DNA from: Tsukamurella paurometabola DSM 20162
Lineage (GTDB): Bacteria > Actinomycetota > Actinomycetes > Mycobacteriales > Mycobacteriaceae
Length of the DNA stretch: 64,000 bases
Direction: 5' to 3'
NCBI RefSeq assembly: GCF_000092225.1
Contig: NC_014158.1
Span: 3,720,001 to 3,784,000, forward strand
Of the stretch, positions 9,720-18,515 are shown piece after piece (within the stretch, counting starts at the first letter, position 1; every line of letters starts with the position of its first letter). A program made the translations under genes and the position numbers. The notes under the pieces are model-generated. The model made no database searches. It was not told the origin of the DNA and was given only the letters and a program-made list of their open reading frames with translations.

Positions 9720-10396
9720 CAGACGGAGAGCACCGCGTCCAGGACGGAATAGAAGATGCCCAGCCCGTCATCGGAGGGGCCGGTGAGCGCCTCGGTGGCG
9801 TGCTCGGGGTGCGGCATGAGACCCACGACGCGACCGTTCGCGGAGGTGACACCGGCGATGGCGCGCATCGAACCGTTGGGATTGCCGCCCGCGTACCGGA
9901 AGGCGACGCGGCCCTCGCCCTCGAGCTCGTCGAGCACGGCCTCATCGGCCACGTACCGTCCCTCGCCCGACTTGAGCGGGATGAGGATGTCGGCCCCGGG
10001 CTCGTAGCGCGAGGTCCACGCGGTGTTCGTGTTATCGACACGCAGCCACTCGTCGCGGCAGATGAAGTGCAACCCCTCGTTGCGGACCAGGGCACCGGGC
10101 AGCAGGCCCGCCTCGCACAGGATCTGGAAGCCGTTGCAGATGCCCAGCACGGGCATCCCCTTGCCTGCGGCCTCGACGACCTCGGTCATCACGGGTGCCA
10201 GCGAGGCGATGGCGCCGGCGCGCAGGTAGTCGCCGTACGAGAAGCCGCCCGGGACGACGACGGCGTCGACGCCCTTGAGGTCGTGATCCTTGTGCCAGAG
10301 CGCGACGGCCTCGCCACCGGCCCGCTCGACCGCCCGCGCGGCGTCGACATCGTCGAGCGTCCCGGGGAAGGTGATGACGCCGACCTTGGGACTCAT
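9719..10396 (-). CDS. purQ: phosphoribosylformylglycinamidine synthase, glutaminase subunit
   Basis: A 225-residue class I glutamine amidotransferase. C87 in 'GICNGFQ' is the nucleophile and the C-terminal 'MPHPEHATE' supplies the His and Glu of the triad. It releases ammonia from glutamine for PurL, which converts FGAR to FGAM in purine synthesis; PurS bridges the two. The ATG overlaps the purS stop by four bases, so the two subunits are translationally coupled. purL itself is not in this window. Confidence 0.96.
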   Translation of the reverse strand: MSPKVGVITFPGTLDDVDAARAVERAGGEAVALWHKDHDLKGVDAVVVPGGFSYGDYLRAGAIASLAPVMTEVVEAAGKGMPVLGICNGFQILCEAGLLPGALVRNEGLHFICRDEWLRVDNTNTAWTSRYEPGADILIPLKSGEGRYVADEAVLDELEGEGRVAFRYAGGNPNGSMRAIAGVTSANGRVVGLMPHPEHATEALTGPSDDGLGIFYSVLDAVLSV

Positions 10397-10632
10397 GCGT
10401 TCACCCGGGTGACGGTGAAGTCCTCGATCACGGTGTTGGCGAGCACGTCGGCCGCGATCTGCTGCAGCTGCTCGTCGCTGAGATCGCCCTCGACCTCCAG
10501 CTCGAACCGCTTGCCCTGCCGCACATCCGAGACCCCGGGGAATCCGAGGCGGCCCAGCGCGCCCACGATCGCCTGCCCCTGCGGGTCCAGGATCTCGGCC
10601 TTCGGCATCACGTCCACCACAATCCGCGCCAC
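10393..10632 (-). CDS. purS: phosphoribosylformylglycinamidine synthase, PurS subunit
   Basis: A 79-residue small subunit that holds PurQ and the small-type PurL together in the FGAM synthase complex. The sequence is the typical alpha-beta PurS domain ('[17 protein letters not shown]', then '[10 protein letters not shown]'). It starts with GTG, preceded by a GAGGAG-like ribosome-binding site at about 6-7 bases. It is the first gene of the purS-purQ-pepC unit and is divergent from the metallo-hydrolase at 10717; the promoter must lie in the 84-base gap between them. Confidence 0.95.
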   Translation of the reverse strand: MARIVVDVMPKAEILDPQGQAIVGALGRLGFPGVSDVRQGKRFELEVEGDLSDEQLQQIAADVLANTVIEDFTVTRVNA

Positions 10633-10716
10633 GTGCGGCTCCTCACGAAGTATCGAAACGCGCTCGGGGTGTCGATCGCGCTGTCCGGCGTTAGTTTACC
10701 GGCGCATACTGGGACC

Positions 10717-11364
10717 ATGCGCCTGACCCACTTCCGCCATTCCTGCGTCCTCGTGGAGATGTCCGAGACCCGGGTGCTCTTCGATCCGGGCAACTTCTCC
10801 CACGGCTTCGAGGGGATCACCGGACTCGACGCGATCGTGGTCACCCACCAGCATCCGGATCACATCGATCCGGCGCGGATCGACGCGCTCGTCGACGCGA
10901 ATCCGCAGGCTCAGTTGTTCGCCGACCCCACCACCGCAGCGCAGCGCGGCGGTCGCTGGATCGCCGCGGTCCCGGGCCACGACTACGGCATCGGCAATCT
11001 CATCGCGCGCGCGGTCGGTGGCCGGCACGCGATCATCCACCCGGACATCCCGCAGATCGACAACACGTCGTTCCTGCTCGGCGACGAGACCCGGCCGGCG
11101 CGGTTCTACCACCCGGGCGACGCGCTGCACGTGCCCGAGGACGTGCACGTCGACGTTCTCGGGCTTCCCGTCAGTGCGCCGTGGGCGAAGATCAGCGAGA
11201 CGATCGACTTCTTCCGCGCGGTCGCGCCGACCGCCGCGGTTCCGATCCACGACGCGCTGCTCTCCGCCGAGGGCGACGGGATCTACCTCGGCCGGCTCAC
11301 CGAGATGCGGCCCGACGGTGCCGAGGTGGTCCGGGTGGGCACAGAGGAGTCGGCCGATTTCTAG
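10717..11364 (+). CDS. MBL-fold metallo-hydrolase (UlaG-like)
   Basis: A 215-residue metallo-beta-lactamase-fold protein. It begins with 'MRLTHFRHSCVLVE', the usual first strand of UlaG-type hydrolases, and carries 'THQHPDHID' (residues ~47-55), an HxHxDH-like metal motif. A second histidine lies in 'FYHPGDALH'. Cytosolic members act on small phosphodiester or lactone substrates; the real substrate is unknown. I start at the ATG at 10717 because the conserved fold begins there; a CATACT hexamer 6 bases upstream suggests a leaderless message. It converges on the DUF2334 gene, with three bases between the stop codons. Confidence 0.85.
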   Translation: MRLTHFRHSCVLVEMSETRVLFDPGNFSHGFEGITGLDAIVVTHQHPDHIDPARIDALVDANPQAQLFADPTTAAQRGGRWIAAVPGHDYGIGNLIARAVGGRHAIIHPDIPQIDNTSFLLGDETRPARFYHPGDALHVPEDVHVDVLGLPVSAPWAKISETIDFFRAVAPTAAVPIHDALLSAEGDGIYLGRLTEMRPDGAEVVRVGTEESADF

Positions 11365-11367
11365 GCT

Positions 11368-12066
11368 CTAGGCCGCAACGAGGGCCCGCGCGCGGTGCTC
11401 GTACACCAGCGGAACCGCGTCGTGATGCAGCGCCAGGTCGACTGCATCGAGCACGGTGCGTGAGACGGTCGACGACGCGAGCCGCCGGGCATCCACGCTG
11501 AGCCGCAGCGTTCCGCCCCGTCGGGCGATGCGATTGGACTGCGTGAGGAGGGCTCGGCACCACCAGGGCTCGCTGAGGAATCCGTCGCCGATACCGAGCA
11601 CGCGGGCCTTCTCCTCTGTCCCGGTCGTGAGGTCGGTGATCGCGGTGTAGCCCAGGTTCACCCGGAACCCCGCGCCCGGCAACGCGAGCAGGGCACCGGT
11701 CGAGGCGTTCCACCGCGGCGCGGCGAACACGCGCGTACGCAGGCCGATCTGTTCGAGCACCCGATCAGCGGCGGCGAGTCGGAGCTTCGCCTCGTGTGCG
11801 CCGAGAGTGGAGAACTCGGCGCGGCGGCGCTTGGTGGCGGCCTGGTCGTAGCCGTTGAGCACGATCGCGTCACCCGCCGCGCGGCGCTCGCGCAGGAAAG
11901 CCTGGGTCGCGGGATCGTCGAGCAGCCGGTACTTGCCCTTCAGCCGCGGCGCGACCAGGAGCGAGACACGAACACCTCGCTCGTCCATCTGTTCCGCGAA
12001 CCGTTGGGCCTCGCGTCGGGTCGAGTCGGAGAGGCTGGAAACGGAGACGTACAGCGGCGAGCTCAT
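11368..12066 (-). CDS. DUF2334 polysaccharide-deacetylase-like protein
   Basis: A 232-residue protein with a NodB/DUF2334-like (beta/alpha)7 barrel pattern: 'MSSPLYVSVSSLSD' as the first strand, 'GVRVSLLVAP' as the second, 'AIVLNGYDQAATKRRRAEF' near the usual metal-site region, and 'FAAPRWNAS' near the expected catalytic turn. Family members are cytoplasmic, and some lack true deacetylase activity. No signal peptide is seen. The usual metal-binding HxxxH is not obvious, so catalysis is uncertain. No ribosome-binding site is evident; CACACT six bases before the ATG may be a leaderless promoter. Confidence 0.7.
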   Translation of the reverse strand: MSSPLYVSVSSLSDSTRREAQRFAEQMDERGVRVSLLVAPRLKGKYRLLDDPATQAFLRERRAAGDAIVLNGYDQAATKRRRAEFSTLGAHEAKLRLAAADRVLEQIGLRTRVFAAPRWNASTGALLALPGAGFRVNLGYTAITDLTTGTEEKARVLGIGDGFLSEPWWCRALLTQSNRIARRGGTLRLSVDARRLASSTVSRTVLDAVDLALHHDAVPLVYEHRARALVAA

Positions 12067-12136
12067 GGCCGTAGTGTGGGCCGCCCAGATTTCTGTTCGG
12101 GGACCGAAAGGTTGCGCGTCGCTGAACGGCGCGCGG

Positions 12137-12628
12137 TCAGCTCGGGAGGACGGCCTCGATCGCGCCGACCACCTCGTCGGACTCGGGCTCGGTGCGCGGC
12201 CGGAACCGCTGCACCGTGACGTGATCCGGCGCGATGAGGAACTTCTCGAAGTTCCAGGTGATGTCGCCGGCCTCCCCCTCGGCGTCGGGGGTCGTGGCCA
12301 GCTCCACGTAGAGCGGATGACGCGCGTCACCGTTGACGTCGGTCTTCTCGAGCAGCGGGAAGGTCACACCATAGGTGGTGGAGCAGAAGGTGGCGATCTC
12401 CTCGGCGGAGCCCGGCTCCTGCCCGGCGAACTGGTTGCACGGCACGCCGAGCACAGTCAGCCCACGGTCGGCGTACCGAGTCGCGAGTGCCTCCAGGCCC
12501 GCGTATTGCGGGGTCAGCCCGCACTTGCTGGCCACGTTCACCACCAGCACGGCGCGTCCCGCGTACTCGGCGAGCGAGGTGGCGGAACCGTCGAGAGAGG
12601 TCAGAGCGATGGAATCCAGGGCGGTCAT
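12137..12628 (-). CDS. glutathione-peroxidase family thiol peroxidase
   Basis: A 163-residue member of the glutathione peroxidase family with catalytic Cys36 (in 'NVASKCGLTPQY') in place of selenocysteine. The rest of the tetrad is visible: Gln in 'GVPCNQFAGQEPG' and 'ITWNFEKFL' supplying Trp and Asn. Mycolic actinomycetes lack glutathione, so this enzyme most likely uses thioredoxin to reduce hydroperoxides; that is family knowledge plus inference. It is divergent from a MarR regulator. Confidence 0.93.
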   Translation of the reverse strand: MTALDSIALTSLDGSATSLAEYAGRAVLVVNVASKCGLTPQYAGLEALATRYADRGLTVLGVPCNQFAGQEPGSAEEIATFCSTTYGVTFPLLEKTDVNGDARHPLYVELATTPDAEGEAGDITWNFEKFLIAPDHVTVQRFRPRTEPESDEVVGAIEAVLPS

Positions 12629-12635
12629 GGCCGCC

Positions 12636-12641
12636 ACAGTA
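12636..12641 (-). promoter_or_regulatory. putative -10 hexamer of a leaderless glutathione peroxidase mRNA
   Basis: On the minus strand the sequence TACTGT lies exactly 7 bases before the ATG at 12628, with no ribosome-binding site between. TANNNT at this distance is the known signature of leaderless actinobacterial promoters. Confidence 0.5.
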
Positions 12642-12676
12642 CGCCGGATGTAACGCAGAACACATCTATCTCGTTT

Positions 12677-12691
12677 GCGCAATGGTTGCGC
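12677..12691. promoter_or_regulatory. inverted repeat, candidate MarR operator
   Basis: GCGCAA-TGG-TTGCGC is a perfect 6-bp-arm inverted repeat with a 3-base centre, 18 bases before the chosen MarR start and 48 bases before the divergent peroxidase start. MarR proteins usually bind such short palindromes and repress their own operon, so this is the obvious operator for marR-emrB. Binding is inferred. Confidence 0.5.
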
Positions 12692-12709
12692 CAGAGTTAC
12701 CGTTTTGGG

Positions 12710-13204
12710 GTGCAAGCAACTTCCAGGGACGTGTCTCCCGAGGCCCTCACCGAGGTCTTCGCGGAGTTCATGGGCCGCCTCATGTGCAACGTCACGCAGG
12801 AGAGCCTGGGCACGATGCTGTCCTCGGACATCACCGCGCACCAGTTCCACATCCTGCTCCAACTCGCCGGCTCCGAGGAGCCCCAGCCGATCAACCGCAT
12901 CGCCGATGATCTGGGACTCTCCGTGGCCGCGACGGGACGGAACGTGGAGAAGCTTGTTCAGCTCGAGATGGTGGATCGGCGTGAGGACGCCTCGGACCGC
13001 CGGATCAAGAATCTGACCATCACCGATCTCGGCCGAAAAACACTTGCGGCCGCGATCAGCGACAAGCACCGTGAGGTGCTGGGTTTCGCGGAGCGCCTCC
13101 CCGAGGAGCTCCGGGTGCGGCTGCACGACGTGATGGCCGAGATCCTCGACCAGGGCCTGATCCCCCCGAACCCCTTTTTCACCGCTATGAAAGAGAACGC
13201 ATGA
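12710..13204 (+). CDS. MarR family transcriptional regulator
   Basis: A 164-residue winged-helix regulator. After a helical dimerisation segment (residues ~8-40), the wing-helix spans ~50-110: 'ITAHQFHILLQLAG', then 'INRIADDLGLSVAATGRNVEKL' as recognition helix, and 'DRREDASDRRIKNLTITDLG' as the basic wing. The C-terminal helix completes the dimer interface. The start is uncertain: I chose the GTG at 12710, and a GTG about 20 bases further in is possible. Its stop overlaps the transporter start (ATGA), so the two are co-translated. It probably represses the pump and releases DNA on binding a lipophilic ligand. Confidence 0.85.
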   Translation: MQATSRDVSPEALTEVFAEFMGRLMCNVTQESLGTMLSSDITAHQFHILLQLAGSEEPQPINRIADDLGLSVAATGRNVEKLVQLEMVDRREDASDRRIKNLTITDLGRKTLAAAISDKHREVLGFAERLPEELRVRLHDVMAEILDQGLIPPNPFFTAMKENA

Positions 13205-14811
13205 GTACCGATAACACGCTCGACAAGAGCCAGATCCCGCACGCGGGTGAGGGTCTCGACCGTCGCGTGCTGATGGTGGCCGGCGTGGTCGTCCTCGGCG
13301 CGATCATGTCGATCCTCGATATGACGATCGTCGGTGTCGCCCAGAACACCTTCCAGTCCCAGTGGAGCAGCGACCCGGCCACGGTCGCCTGGACCATCAC
13401 CGGGTACACCCTGGCCCTGGCCGCGGTGATCCCGCTGACTGGTTGGGCCGCCGACCGCTTCGGCACCAAGCGCCTCTACATGGCGGCCACCGCGATGTTC
13501 GTCGCCGGTTCGGTGTTGTGCGCCACCGCGACCTCGATCGACATGCTGATCCTGTTCCGCGTGATCCAGGGTCTCGGCGGCGGCATGCTGATGCCGCTCG
13601 GCATGATGATCTTGACCCGGGCTGCGGGCCCGGAGCGCATCGGCCGCGTCATGGCCGTCCTCGGCATCCCGATGCTGCTGGGCCCCATCGGCGGCCCCAT
13701 CCTGGGCGGCTGGCTGATCGAGGCCTTCTCGTGGCACTGGATCTTCCTGATCAACCTGCCCATCGGCGTTCTCGCGATCGCCTACGCCTGGTTCGTGCTG
13801 CCCAAGGACGAGCCGGCCCAGGGTGAGAAGTTCGACCTCGTGGGCTTCCTGCTGCTCTCGCCCGGTCTCGCGCTGTTCCTGTTCGGTGTCTCCTCCATCC
13901 CGGAGGCGCAGCGGATCGATGGCACCGCGTTCACACCGCGGGTCATCTGGACCACCGTCATCGGCCTGGTGCTGATCATCGGCTTCGTGTTCTGGGCGCT
14001 GCGCGCCAAACTGCCGCTGCTCGACCTGCGGCTGTTCAAGAACCGCAACATGACGGTGGCCATGATCACCTTCGCCATGTTCGCGATCGCCTTCTTCGGC
14101 AGCTCGATCCTGTACGCGCAGTACTTCATCGGCATCCGTGGCGAGACCACCTTGATGGCCGGCCTGTTGCTGGCACCGCAGGGTCTCGGCGCGATGATGA
14201 CGATGCCGGTCGCCGGCGTGCTCACCGACAAGATGGGCCCGGGCAAGTTCGTCATGACCGGTCTCGCCCTGATCACCCTGGGCATGGTCGTGTTCACCCA
14301 GCTCGAGGTGGACACCAGCTACTGGCTGATCTGCGGCTCGCTGCTGGTGCAGGGCCTCGGTATGGGTATGACGATGATGCCCACGATGTCGGCCGCGATC
14401 CGCACCCTGGCACCGGAATCGATCTCGCGAGGCAGCACGCTGACCAATATCGTGCAGCAGGTCTCGGCGTCGATCGGTACCGCGATCTTCTCGGTGCTGT
14501 TCACCAACTGGCTCTCGAACGCGGGACCGAAGATGCCGCTGCCGACCGGCGGCGAGGTCGCGTCGGGCGCAGCCGCGTTCGGCCAGAACGCGACTCCGGC
14601 GGCCCGCGAGGCCGGCATCGCCCAGATGACGGAGCCCGGCTTCCACGCCTTCCTCGAGAAGAACCTGCCGTTCGCGGCGGAGGCCTTCGGAAACACGTAC
14701 TTCGTGGCCGCGGTCCTGGTGGCGCTGTGCATCATCCCGGCGTTCTTCCTGCCCCGCACGCAGGACGCCGACACCGGTGCCGCCGAGCGCCAGATGGTCG
14801 TCCCGCACTGA
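13201..14811 (+). CDS. emrB: EmrB-type (DHA2) multidrug efflux transporter
   Basis: A 536-residue major-facilitator protein with 14 predicted membrane helices, the DHA2 drug:proton antiporter class. Motifs seen are 'LDMTIVGVA' in helix 1 (motif D1), 'WAADRFGTKR' between helices 2 and 3 (motif A), 'VIQGLGGGMLMPLG' in helix 4 (motif B) and 'LGPIGGPILGGWL' in helix 5 (motif C, antiporter motif). It is coupled to the MarR gene by a four-base overlap. Gene position near pur genes and ptrB matches M. tuberculosis emrB (Rv0783c). A strong terminator follows. The drugs exported are unknown. Confidence 0.92.
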   Translation: MSTDNTLDKSQIPHAGEGLDRRVLMVAGVVVLGAIMSILDMTIVGVAQNTFQSQWSSDPATVAWTITGYTLALAAVIPLTGWAADRFGTKRLYMAATAMFVAGSVLCATATSIDMLILFRVIQGLGGGMLMPLGMMILTRAAGPERIGRVMAVLGIPMLLGPIGGPILGGWLIEAFSWHWIFLINLPIGVLAIAYAWFVLPKDEPAQGEKFDLVGFLLLSPGLALFLFGVSSIPEAQRIDGTAFTPRVIWTTVIGLVLIIGFVFWALRAKLPLLDLRLFKNRNMTVAMITFAMFAIAFFGSSILYAQYFIGIRGETTLMAGLLLAPQGLGAMMTMPVAGVLTDKMGPGKFVMTGLALITLGMVVFTQLEVDTSYWLICGSLLVQGLGMGMTMMPTMSAAIRTLAPESISRGSTLTNIVQQVSASIGTAIFSVLFTNWLSNAGPKMPLPTGGEVASGAAAFGQNATPAAREAGIAQMTEPGFHAFLEKNLPFAAEAFGNTYFVAAVLVALCIIPAFFLPRTQDADTGAAERQMVVPH

Positions 14812-14828
14812 TCATCGCCTGATACGAA

Positions 14829-14860
14829 AAGTGCCCGGTCCCCTAAGGGGCCGGGCACTT
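14829..14860 (+). terminator. stem-loop terminator of the marR-emrB operon
   Basis: AAGTGCCCGG... pairs with ...CCGGGCACTT in a 14-bp stem (one G-T pair) around a CTAA loop, beginning 18 bases after the emrB stop. AAs before and TTs after make it usable in both directions, so it may also serve the convergent secreted-protein gene ending at 14874. Confidence 0.85.
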
Positions 14861-14873
14861 CTCGTCGGCGGGC

Positions 14874-15389
14874 CTACTTCAGCAGGCGCTCCATATCGAA
14901 TTTCGACTCGACCGGCGCGATGTAGCGCTTGAGCGCCTCCACGTTCCCGGCGTCACCGATCGCGCAGCTGTAGGCGACGGTCTCCCGCGGCGCCGCCTTG
15001 CCGATCTCGTACTTCACCCGGTAGGTCGAGGCGCCGGGGCACGGAGTACCGGTCGCCGACGGAGGCAGCGATCCCGCGGACTGCACCAGTGCGCGGATCG
15101 TGGGGTAATCGAGCCGCTTACTGTCGGTCGCGGTCGGCTTCTCCGAGCGGTCGACGGTGCCGTAGCCCCCGGCGAGCACCGTCGCGTTCGAGTCGTGCAC
15201 CACGATGCTGTACTCGCGATGGTAGTCGGGAGCCGTCGACGGCCCGATGTAGGAGTACGTGACCTTGGGGCCAGCGGGATGCGGCACCGTGGGCGTCGGT
15301 GCCGGATTCGGCGACGGGGCCGCCGCGGCGGGCACGGCGACCGCGAGCACGGCCGCACCCGCCAGGACTGTTGCGAATGCAGACTTCAT
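14874..15389 (-). CDS. secreted hypothetical protein
   Basis: A 171-residue exported protein. Residues 1-24 form a clear Sec signal peptide ending in an Ala-rich AxA site, followed by a Pro-rich spacer ('SPNPAPTPTVPHP'). The mature part has two cysteines that may pair (in 'TGTPCPGAS' and 'AYSCAIG'), which fits an extracytoplasmic protein. I recognise no domain. It lies 10 bases downstream of the oligopeptidase gene on the same strand and may be co-transcribed with it. Confidence 0.75.
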   Translation of the reverse strand: MKSAFATVLAGAAVLAVAVPAAAAPSPNPAPTPTVPHPAGPKVTYSYIGPSTAPDYHREYSIVVHDSNATVLAGGYGTVDRSEKPTATDSKRLDYPTIRALVQSAGSLPPSATGTPCPGASTYRVKYEIGKAAPRETVAYSCAIGDAGNVEALKRYIAPVESKFDMERLLK

Positions 15390-15399
15390 GGGAACGAAG

Positions 15400-17490
15400 C
15401 TACTGGGCCGCACCCAGCCTGTCGAGGACCCAGGCGTACTCGAACGCGGTCTCCCGCCACTTGGCGTACCTCCCGCTGACGCCCGCATGGCCGGCGACCA
15501 TCTCGGTCTTGAGCAGGATCTGCTCACCGGAGGTGGTGTGATCGAGGAGTTTCGCGACCCATTTCGCCGGCTCGGTGGGGAGTACGCGGGTGTCATTGAG
15601 CGAGGTGGTCACCAGCAGCGCGGGATAGGCCTTGGCCTCGACGTTCTCGTACGGCGAGTAGGCCTTCATGTAGCGGTACACCTCGGCGCTCTCCAGCGGA
15701 TTACCCCATTCGTCCCACTCCCCCACGGTCAGCGGGAGCGACGGATCGAGGATCGAGGTGAGCGGGTCCACGAAGGGAACGTCGGCGACGATGCCGCAGA
15801 ACAATTCCGGCGCGAGGTTCGCGACGGCACCCACCAGAAGACCGCCCGCGCTGCCGCCCATGGCGACCAGCTTCGAGGGGGCCGCGCGCCCCGCGTCGAC
15901 GAGATGCCGAGCCACATCCACGAAATCCGTGAAGGTGTTGGTCTTCTCCAGCTGCTTGCCGTGCTCGTACCAGGCGCGCCCCATTTCGCCCCCGCCGCGG
16001 ATGTGGGCGACGGCGAACACGACGCCGCGATCCATGAGCGAGAGCCGGGCCACGGAGAACCACGGATCCAGGGTGGCCTCGTAGGAGCCGTAGCCGTAGA
16101 GCAGGGTCGGAGCGGCGCCCGCGGGGATGTCCTTGCGATGCACCACCGAGACCGGGACCTCGGCGCCGTCGCGCGCACTCACCCAGATCTGTTCCGCGGT
16201 GTACAGCGCGGAGTCGTAGCCCGGCACGTTGACGCGCTTGAGCACCGTCGACGCCCCGGTCGCGGCGTCGAGTTCTAAGACCGTGCCCGGCGTCACGAAC
16301 GATTCGTACGCCAGGCGCAGGCGCGGCGCGTCCCATTCGGGGTTCGCCGCGGGGCCCACGTTGGCGAGCGGTTCGCCCGGATCCCATTCGGTGAACGACG
16401 GTGCTGTCGTGGCTTCGGCGAGCGCGAGGCGGGGCAGGCCTGCGCGGCGGTAGCCGAGCGCCAGGGTGCGCGCGTAGGCGTCGACGTACTCGAGGCGCAC
16501 GTCGTCTCGGTGCGGCACGACGACGGTCCAGTCCTCGGGTGCGTCGACCGGCGCGGAGACCAGCTCGAAGTTGATGCCGGTGCGGTTGTGCAGCAGGAGG
16601 AACCGGTCTTCGCCGTCGAGCACGGCATGCTCCGCGGAGTACTCGACGTCTTCTTGTCGCGGGATGAGCACGCGGAACTCGCCGGTCGGATCGGTCGCCT
16701 CGAGGACCCAGGTCTCGGAGCTCAACGTCGACGATGCGGCGATCATCAGATAGCGCTCGCTGCGGGTGAGCCCGACGCCCACACCGAACCGTTGATCGGT
16801 CTCGTGGAAGACGCGTACATCCTCTGCACCGGAACCGATCTCGTGGCGCCAGATACTGTCGGCGCGCCAGGCATCGTCAACGGTGGTGTAGAAGAGGTGC
16901 CGCGAATCGGGTGCCCACGTGGCGCCGTAGAAGACGCCCTCGACCACATCGGGTAGTACCTCACCGGTGCCGATGTTGCGCACGCGCAAGGTGAATCGCT
17001 CGTCACCGGAAGTGTCCAGCGAGTACGCCAGCAACTCGCCGTCGGTGGAGACGGACGCGGCACCGAGGGCGATGTACTCATGCCCCTCGGCCTCCACGTT
17101 GAGGTCGATCACCACCTGCTCGCCGGGGAGCGGCTGATCGGAGAGGATCGGCGGCGACCAGTCGTCGGGTCCGGTGATCGGTGCACGACAGTGAATGCCG
17201 TACTGGGCGCCTTCCTTGGTGCGGGCGTAGTACCAATAGCCACCGCGACGTTGCGGGACCGACATATCGGTCTCTTGGGTGTGCGCTTTGATCTCATTGA
17301 AGATCTTCTGGCGCAGCGGCTCCTGCGTCGCCGTCGCAGCCTCGGTGTAGGCATTGTGCCGGTGGAGGTAGTCGAGCACCTCCTCGTTCGAGGTGTCGGC
17401 GAGCCAGGCGTAGTCGTCGGTCACGGTGTCGCCGTGGAAGGTCCGTTCACTGGGAACCTTCTTGGCGACGGGCTGGACGGCGTCGGTCAT
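15400..17490 (-). CDS. ptrB: oligopeptidase B-like S9 serine peptidase
   Basis: A 696-residue prolyl-oligopeptidase-family enzyme: an N-terminal seven-bladed beta-propeller (~residues 70-400) that gates access, then an alpha/beta-hydrolase domain. The nucleophile is Ser547 in 'GGSAGG'; Asp and His of the triad fall in 'SLNDTRVLP' and 'AGHAGVSGR'. Oligopeptidase B cuts small cytosolic peptides after Arg or Lys. The ATG overlaps the purC stop (ATGA), so the gene is translationally coupled to purC. In M. tuberculosis this gene is split into two frames (Rv0781/Rv0782); here it is intact. Confidence 0.93.
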   Translation of the reverse strand: MTDAVQPVAKKVPSERTFHGDTVTDDYAWLADTSNEEVLDYLHRHNAYTEAATATQEPLRQKIFNEIKAHTQETDMSVPQRRGGYWYYARTKEGAQYGIHCRAPITGPDDWSPPILSDQPLPGEQVVIDLNVEAEGHEYIALGAASVSTDGELLAYSLDTSGDERFTLRVRNIGTGEVLPDVVEGVFYGATWAPDSRHLFYTTVDDAWRADSIWRHEIGSGAEDVRVFHETDQRFGVGVGLTRSERYLMIAASSTLSSETWVLEATDPTGEFRVLIPRQEDVEYSAEHAVLDGEDRFLLLHNRTGINFELVSAPVDAPEDWTVVVPHRDDVRLEYVDAYARTLALGYRRAGLPRLALAEATTAPSFTEWDPGEPLANVGPAANPEWDAPRLRLAYESFVTPGTVLELDAATGASTVLKRVNVPGYDSALYTAEQIWVSARDGAEVPVSVVHRKDIPAGAAPTLLYGYGSYEATLDPWFSVARLSLMDRGVVFAVAHIRGGGEMGRAWYEHGKQLEKTNTFTDFVDVARHLVDAGRAAPSKLVAMGGSAGGLLVGAVANLAPELFCGIVADVPFVDPLTSILDPSLPLTVGEWDEWGNPLESAEVYRYMKAYSPYENVEAKAYPALLVTTSLNDTRVLPTEPAKWVAKLLDHTTSGEQILLKTEMVAGHAGVSGRYAKWRETAFEYAWVLDRLGAAQ

Positions 17491-18380
17491 GCGGCGGCTC
17501 CCGGCCAGTCGGCGAAGCTCAGACCCGAGATGCGTTCGTAGGCCTCGATGTATCGGGTCCGCGTGCGCGCCACGACATCGTCGGGCAGCGGCGGTGGCGG
17601 AGTGCCGGAATCGGTGGACCAGCCGGAATCGGGCCCGGTGAGCCAATCCCGGACGATCTGCTTGTCGAAGCTGGGCTGCGCCCTCCCCGGCTGGTAGAGC
17701 GCAGCGTCCCAGTAACGGGACGAGTCCGGAGTGAGCACCTCGTCGGCGAGGAGGAGTTCCCCGCCCGGGGTGCGACCGAACTCGAACTTGGTGTCGGCCA
17801 GAAGGATCCCACGGTCGCGGGCGATATCCGCGCCGCGGGAGTACACGTCCAGAGTCAGCTCGCGCAGCCGCGTGGCGAGGTCGATGCCGACGTCGGCGGC
17901 GACCCGCTCGAAGGAGACGTTCTCGTCGTGATCGCCCACGGCCGCTTTGGTGGCGGGAGTGAAGATCGGCGGATCGATGCGACTGCCGTCGACCAGCCCG
18001 GCGGGCAACGGAACCCCGCACACCTCGCCGTTCGCCCTGTACTCCTTCAGACCGGAGCCGGTGAGGTAACCACGCGCCACGCACTCGACCTGCACCATGT
18101 CGAGGCGTCGGGTGATAAGCGCGCGACCGAGCACCGACTCGGGGATCCGCGGATCGTCGGCCGGGCCGGCGAGATGGTTCGGCACTCCCAGCGCGTCGAA
18201 GAAGAACACCGACATCGCCGTGAGCACGCGCCCCTTATCGGGGATCTGCGAGTCCAGGATGTAGTCGTAGGCACTGATCCGATCACTGGCGACGAGCAGC
18301 AGGTGCTCGTCGTCGACCGCGTAGAGCTCACGGACCTTGCCCGAATAGATCGGCGTGTATTCGCTCAGTTCAGGACGCAC
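17487..18380 (-). CDS. purC: SAICAR synthetase
   Basis: A 297-residue phosphoribosylaminoimidazole-succinocarboxamide synthase, which joins CAIR and aspartate with ATP in step 8 of purine synthesis. Family blocks seen: 'YSGKVREL' (nucleotide loop), '[10 protein letters not shown]', '[13 protein letters not shown]' and 'LADTKFEFG'. The start is GTG at 18380. A TAGGCT hexamer 6 bases upstream suggests leaderless transcription, with the promoter squeezed between purC and a 59-bp hairpin. purC heads the purC-ptrB unit. Confidence 0.95.
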   Translation of the reverse strand: MRPELSEYTPIYSGKVRELYAVDDEHLLLVASDRISAYDYILDSQIPDKGRVLTAMSVFFFDALGVPNHLAGPADDPRIPESVLGRALITRRLDMVQVECVARGYLTGSGLKEYRANGEVCGVPLPAGLVDGSRIDPPIFTPATKAAVGDHDENVSFERVAADVGIDLATRLRELTLDVYSRGADIARDRGILLADTKFEFGRTPGGELLLADEVLTPDSSRYWDAALYQPGRAQPSFDKQIVRDWLTGPDSGWSTDSGTPPPPLPDDVVARTRTRYIEAYERISGLSFADWPGAAA

Positions 18381-18386
18381 TCCCCC

Positions 18387-18392
18387 AGCCTA
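18387..18392 (-). promoter_or_regulatory. putative -10 hexamer of purC
   Basis: TAGGCT on the minus strand, 6 bases before the purC GTG with no Shine-Dalgarno between. The matching -35 would fall near the edge of the adjacent 59-bp hairpin, so that repeat, if inserted, may have changed the purC promoter. Confidence 0.45.
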
Positions 18393-18411
18393 TCTCCCCC
18401 ACCCCTCCCCA

Positions 18412-18470
18412 ATTGAACACCGTTACCGCGACTGTTTTCCCAGGTCGGACTCGCGGTAACGGTGTTCAAT
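18412..18470. repeat. 59-bp hairpin repeat, left copy
   Basis: A perfect 20-bp inverted repeat (left arm 18412-18431 begins ATTGAACACC; right arm 18451-18470 ends GGTGTTCAAT) around a 19-base loop containing CCCAG and TCGG. A second copy of the same length lies at 19407-19465 in the same orientation, and the DUF559 nuclease gene sits between them. No T-run follows, so it is not a standard terminator. Confidence 0.9.
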
Positions 18471-18515
18471 CGCGACGGCAGGGATCCGGACCGTTCGCTT
18501 GCGCGTCCAATTCAC

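Noticed and set aside
12958-14808. 616-residue minus-strand open frame
   Set aside because: Exact antisense shadow of emrB; no start signal or domain.
18462-18515. GTG start giving a longer DUF559 protein
   Set aside because: The extra 18 residues are encoded by the hairpin repeat and its flank; the ATG at 18516 is a more natural start.
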